NCBI RefSeq assembly: GCF_017377655.1
Contig: NZ_JAFREL010000041.1
Location: 1-64,000, forward strand
DNA from: Candidatus Enterococcus ferrettii
GTDB taxonomy: Bacteria > Bacillota > Bacilli > Lactobacillales > Enterococcaceae
Direction: 5' to 3'
DNA length: 64,000 nt
The first letter of the stretch is position 1; every line of letters begins with the position of its first letter. The position numbers were made by a program, and so were the translations under genes. Shown here in pieces: positions 63,418 to 64,000 of the stretch. The notes below the pieces were generated by a model. The model did not search any database, was not told the origin of the DNA, and worked only from the letters and a program-made list of their open reading frames with translations.

Positions 63418-64000
63418 ATGTCATTTTTAACTGGAAAGAAAATACTGGTGACAGGTGTCGCTAATAAACGAAGTATTGCTTGGGGCTGTGCGAAAGCTAT
63501 TGCCGATCAAGGAGCAGAAGTCATTTATACTTACCAAAACGAACGCATGAAAAAGGGATTAGTTAAACTAGTTGGTGAAGATGCACCCATGGTTGAACTG
63601 GACGTTTCCAAAAATGAGAATATTGAAACTGCTATGAATACAATTAAAGACTTAGTAGGAAACATCGATGGCTTTGTTCATTCGATTGCTTATGCTAATA
63701 AAGAGGAGTTATCAGGGAGTGTTTCCGAAATCTCTAGAGACGGTTTCAGCTTAGCTCAAGACGTAAGTGCTTATTCCTTATTAGCATTGACTAAATATGC
63801 TTTGCCGATTATGAATCCTAATAGCAGCATTGTTACTATGACTTACATGGGATCAGAGCGTTCAATTCCTAACTACAACATGATGGGAATTGCTAAAGCT
63901 GCTTTAGAAGCTGAAGTTCGCTATTTAGCGACTGAATTAGCACCTAAAGGAGTTCGAGTAAATGCCATTTCAGCAGGTGCAATTAAAACCTTAGCAGTAA
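63418..64000 (+). CDS. fabI: Enoyl-[acyl-carrier-protein] reductase FabI (partial, runs off the window)
   Basis: First 194 codons from ATG 63418, with AGGAG upstream; the 3' end lies beyond the window. SDR-type FabI: MSFLTGKKILVTGVANKRSIAWG at the start, HSIAYA, and the catalytic pair TYMGSE (Tyr) and NYNMMGIAKAALE (Tyr-x6-Lys). It catalyses the last reduction in fatty-acid elongation and is the triclosan target. Repression by FabT-acyl-ACP is expected from the operator. Confidence 0.95.
   Translation, partial: MSFLTGKKILVTGVANKRSIAWGCAKAIADQGAEVIYTYQNERMKKGLVKLVGEDAPMVELDVSKNENIETAMNTIKDLVGNIDGFVHSIAYANKEELSGSVSEISRDGFSLAQDVSAYSLLALTKYALPIMNPNSSIVTMTYMGSERSIPNYNMMGIAKAALEAEVRYLATELAPKGVRVNAISAGAIKTLAV

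Noticed and set aside
1..64000. Prophage or complete insertion sequence
   Set aside because: No transposase, integrase or phage structural genes occur; the only mobile-looking unit is the repeat-bounded toxin-antitoxin islet.

Overview
The window is typical low-GC Firmicutes chromosome. The gene set points to Enterococcus or a close relative in the Lactobacillales: H2O-forming NADH oxidase next to dnaD/nth/pbp1a/recU, an EbsA-family protein, FabT-type palindromes at fabI, a LevR-type sigma-54 activator with a mannose-family PTS, and an epsilon/zeta toxin-antitoxin pair. Species cannot be fixed from sequence reading alone. I see no tRNA or rRNA genes, complete insertion sequences, prophage or CRISPR arrays.

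Layout. (1) 1-15.8 kb is an accessory sugar-catabolism region. A six-gene operon (PTS IIA-IIB-IIC-IID, zinc alcohol dehydrogenase, class II aldolase) starts at a near-perfect -24/-12 sigma-54 promoter and lies next to its LevR-type activator. An iron alcohol dehydrogenase follows as its own unit. Upstream are a Gfo/Idh oxidoreductase, a transketolase, and a deoC / transaldolase / TIM-barrel operon facing an RpiR-family regulator. Three copies of a 15-bp operator-like motif lie in that divergent region. The triosephosphate-isomerase-like protein has lost two of its three catalytic residues. (2) 15.8-20.3 kb holds fhs, a cold-shock protein, ebsA, an RNase HI-like gene and cardiolipin synthase. 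(3) 20.3-25.4 kb holds alaS with a T-box leader. Directly downstream sits a 1.45-kb islet with an epsilon-zeta pair, bounded by two 142-bp copies of the alaS 3' end. (4) 25.4-39.4 kb is housekeeping: cshB, rlmL, rnpB, gpsB, ypsA, recU, pbp1a, nth, dnaD, nox. (5) 39.7-49.7 kb is mixed: a sortase-anchored SpaA-type surface protein, perR, cysK, a sucrose/alpha-glucoside PTS operon with repeated LacI-type operators, and a secreted LysM glucosaminidase. (6) 49.9-64 kb is housekeeping: a second transketolase, ynzC-like gene, lexA, a new-looking SOS-controlled small membrane protein, apt, recJ, rnz, obg, gap, a lipoprotein PPIase, and a divergent fabZ-like/fabI pair controlled through two FabT-type sites. 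The FabZ-like protein lacks the catalytic histidine.

The best candidates for undescribed biology are the catalytically altered TIM-barrel protein and its RpiR regulon, the small SOS membrane protein, the alaS-repeat toxin-antitoxin islet, and the His-less FabZ homologue beside fabI. Start codons were moved from the longest reading frame wherever a Shine-Dalgarno site and family alignment favoured an internal start; each such case is noted.
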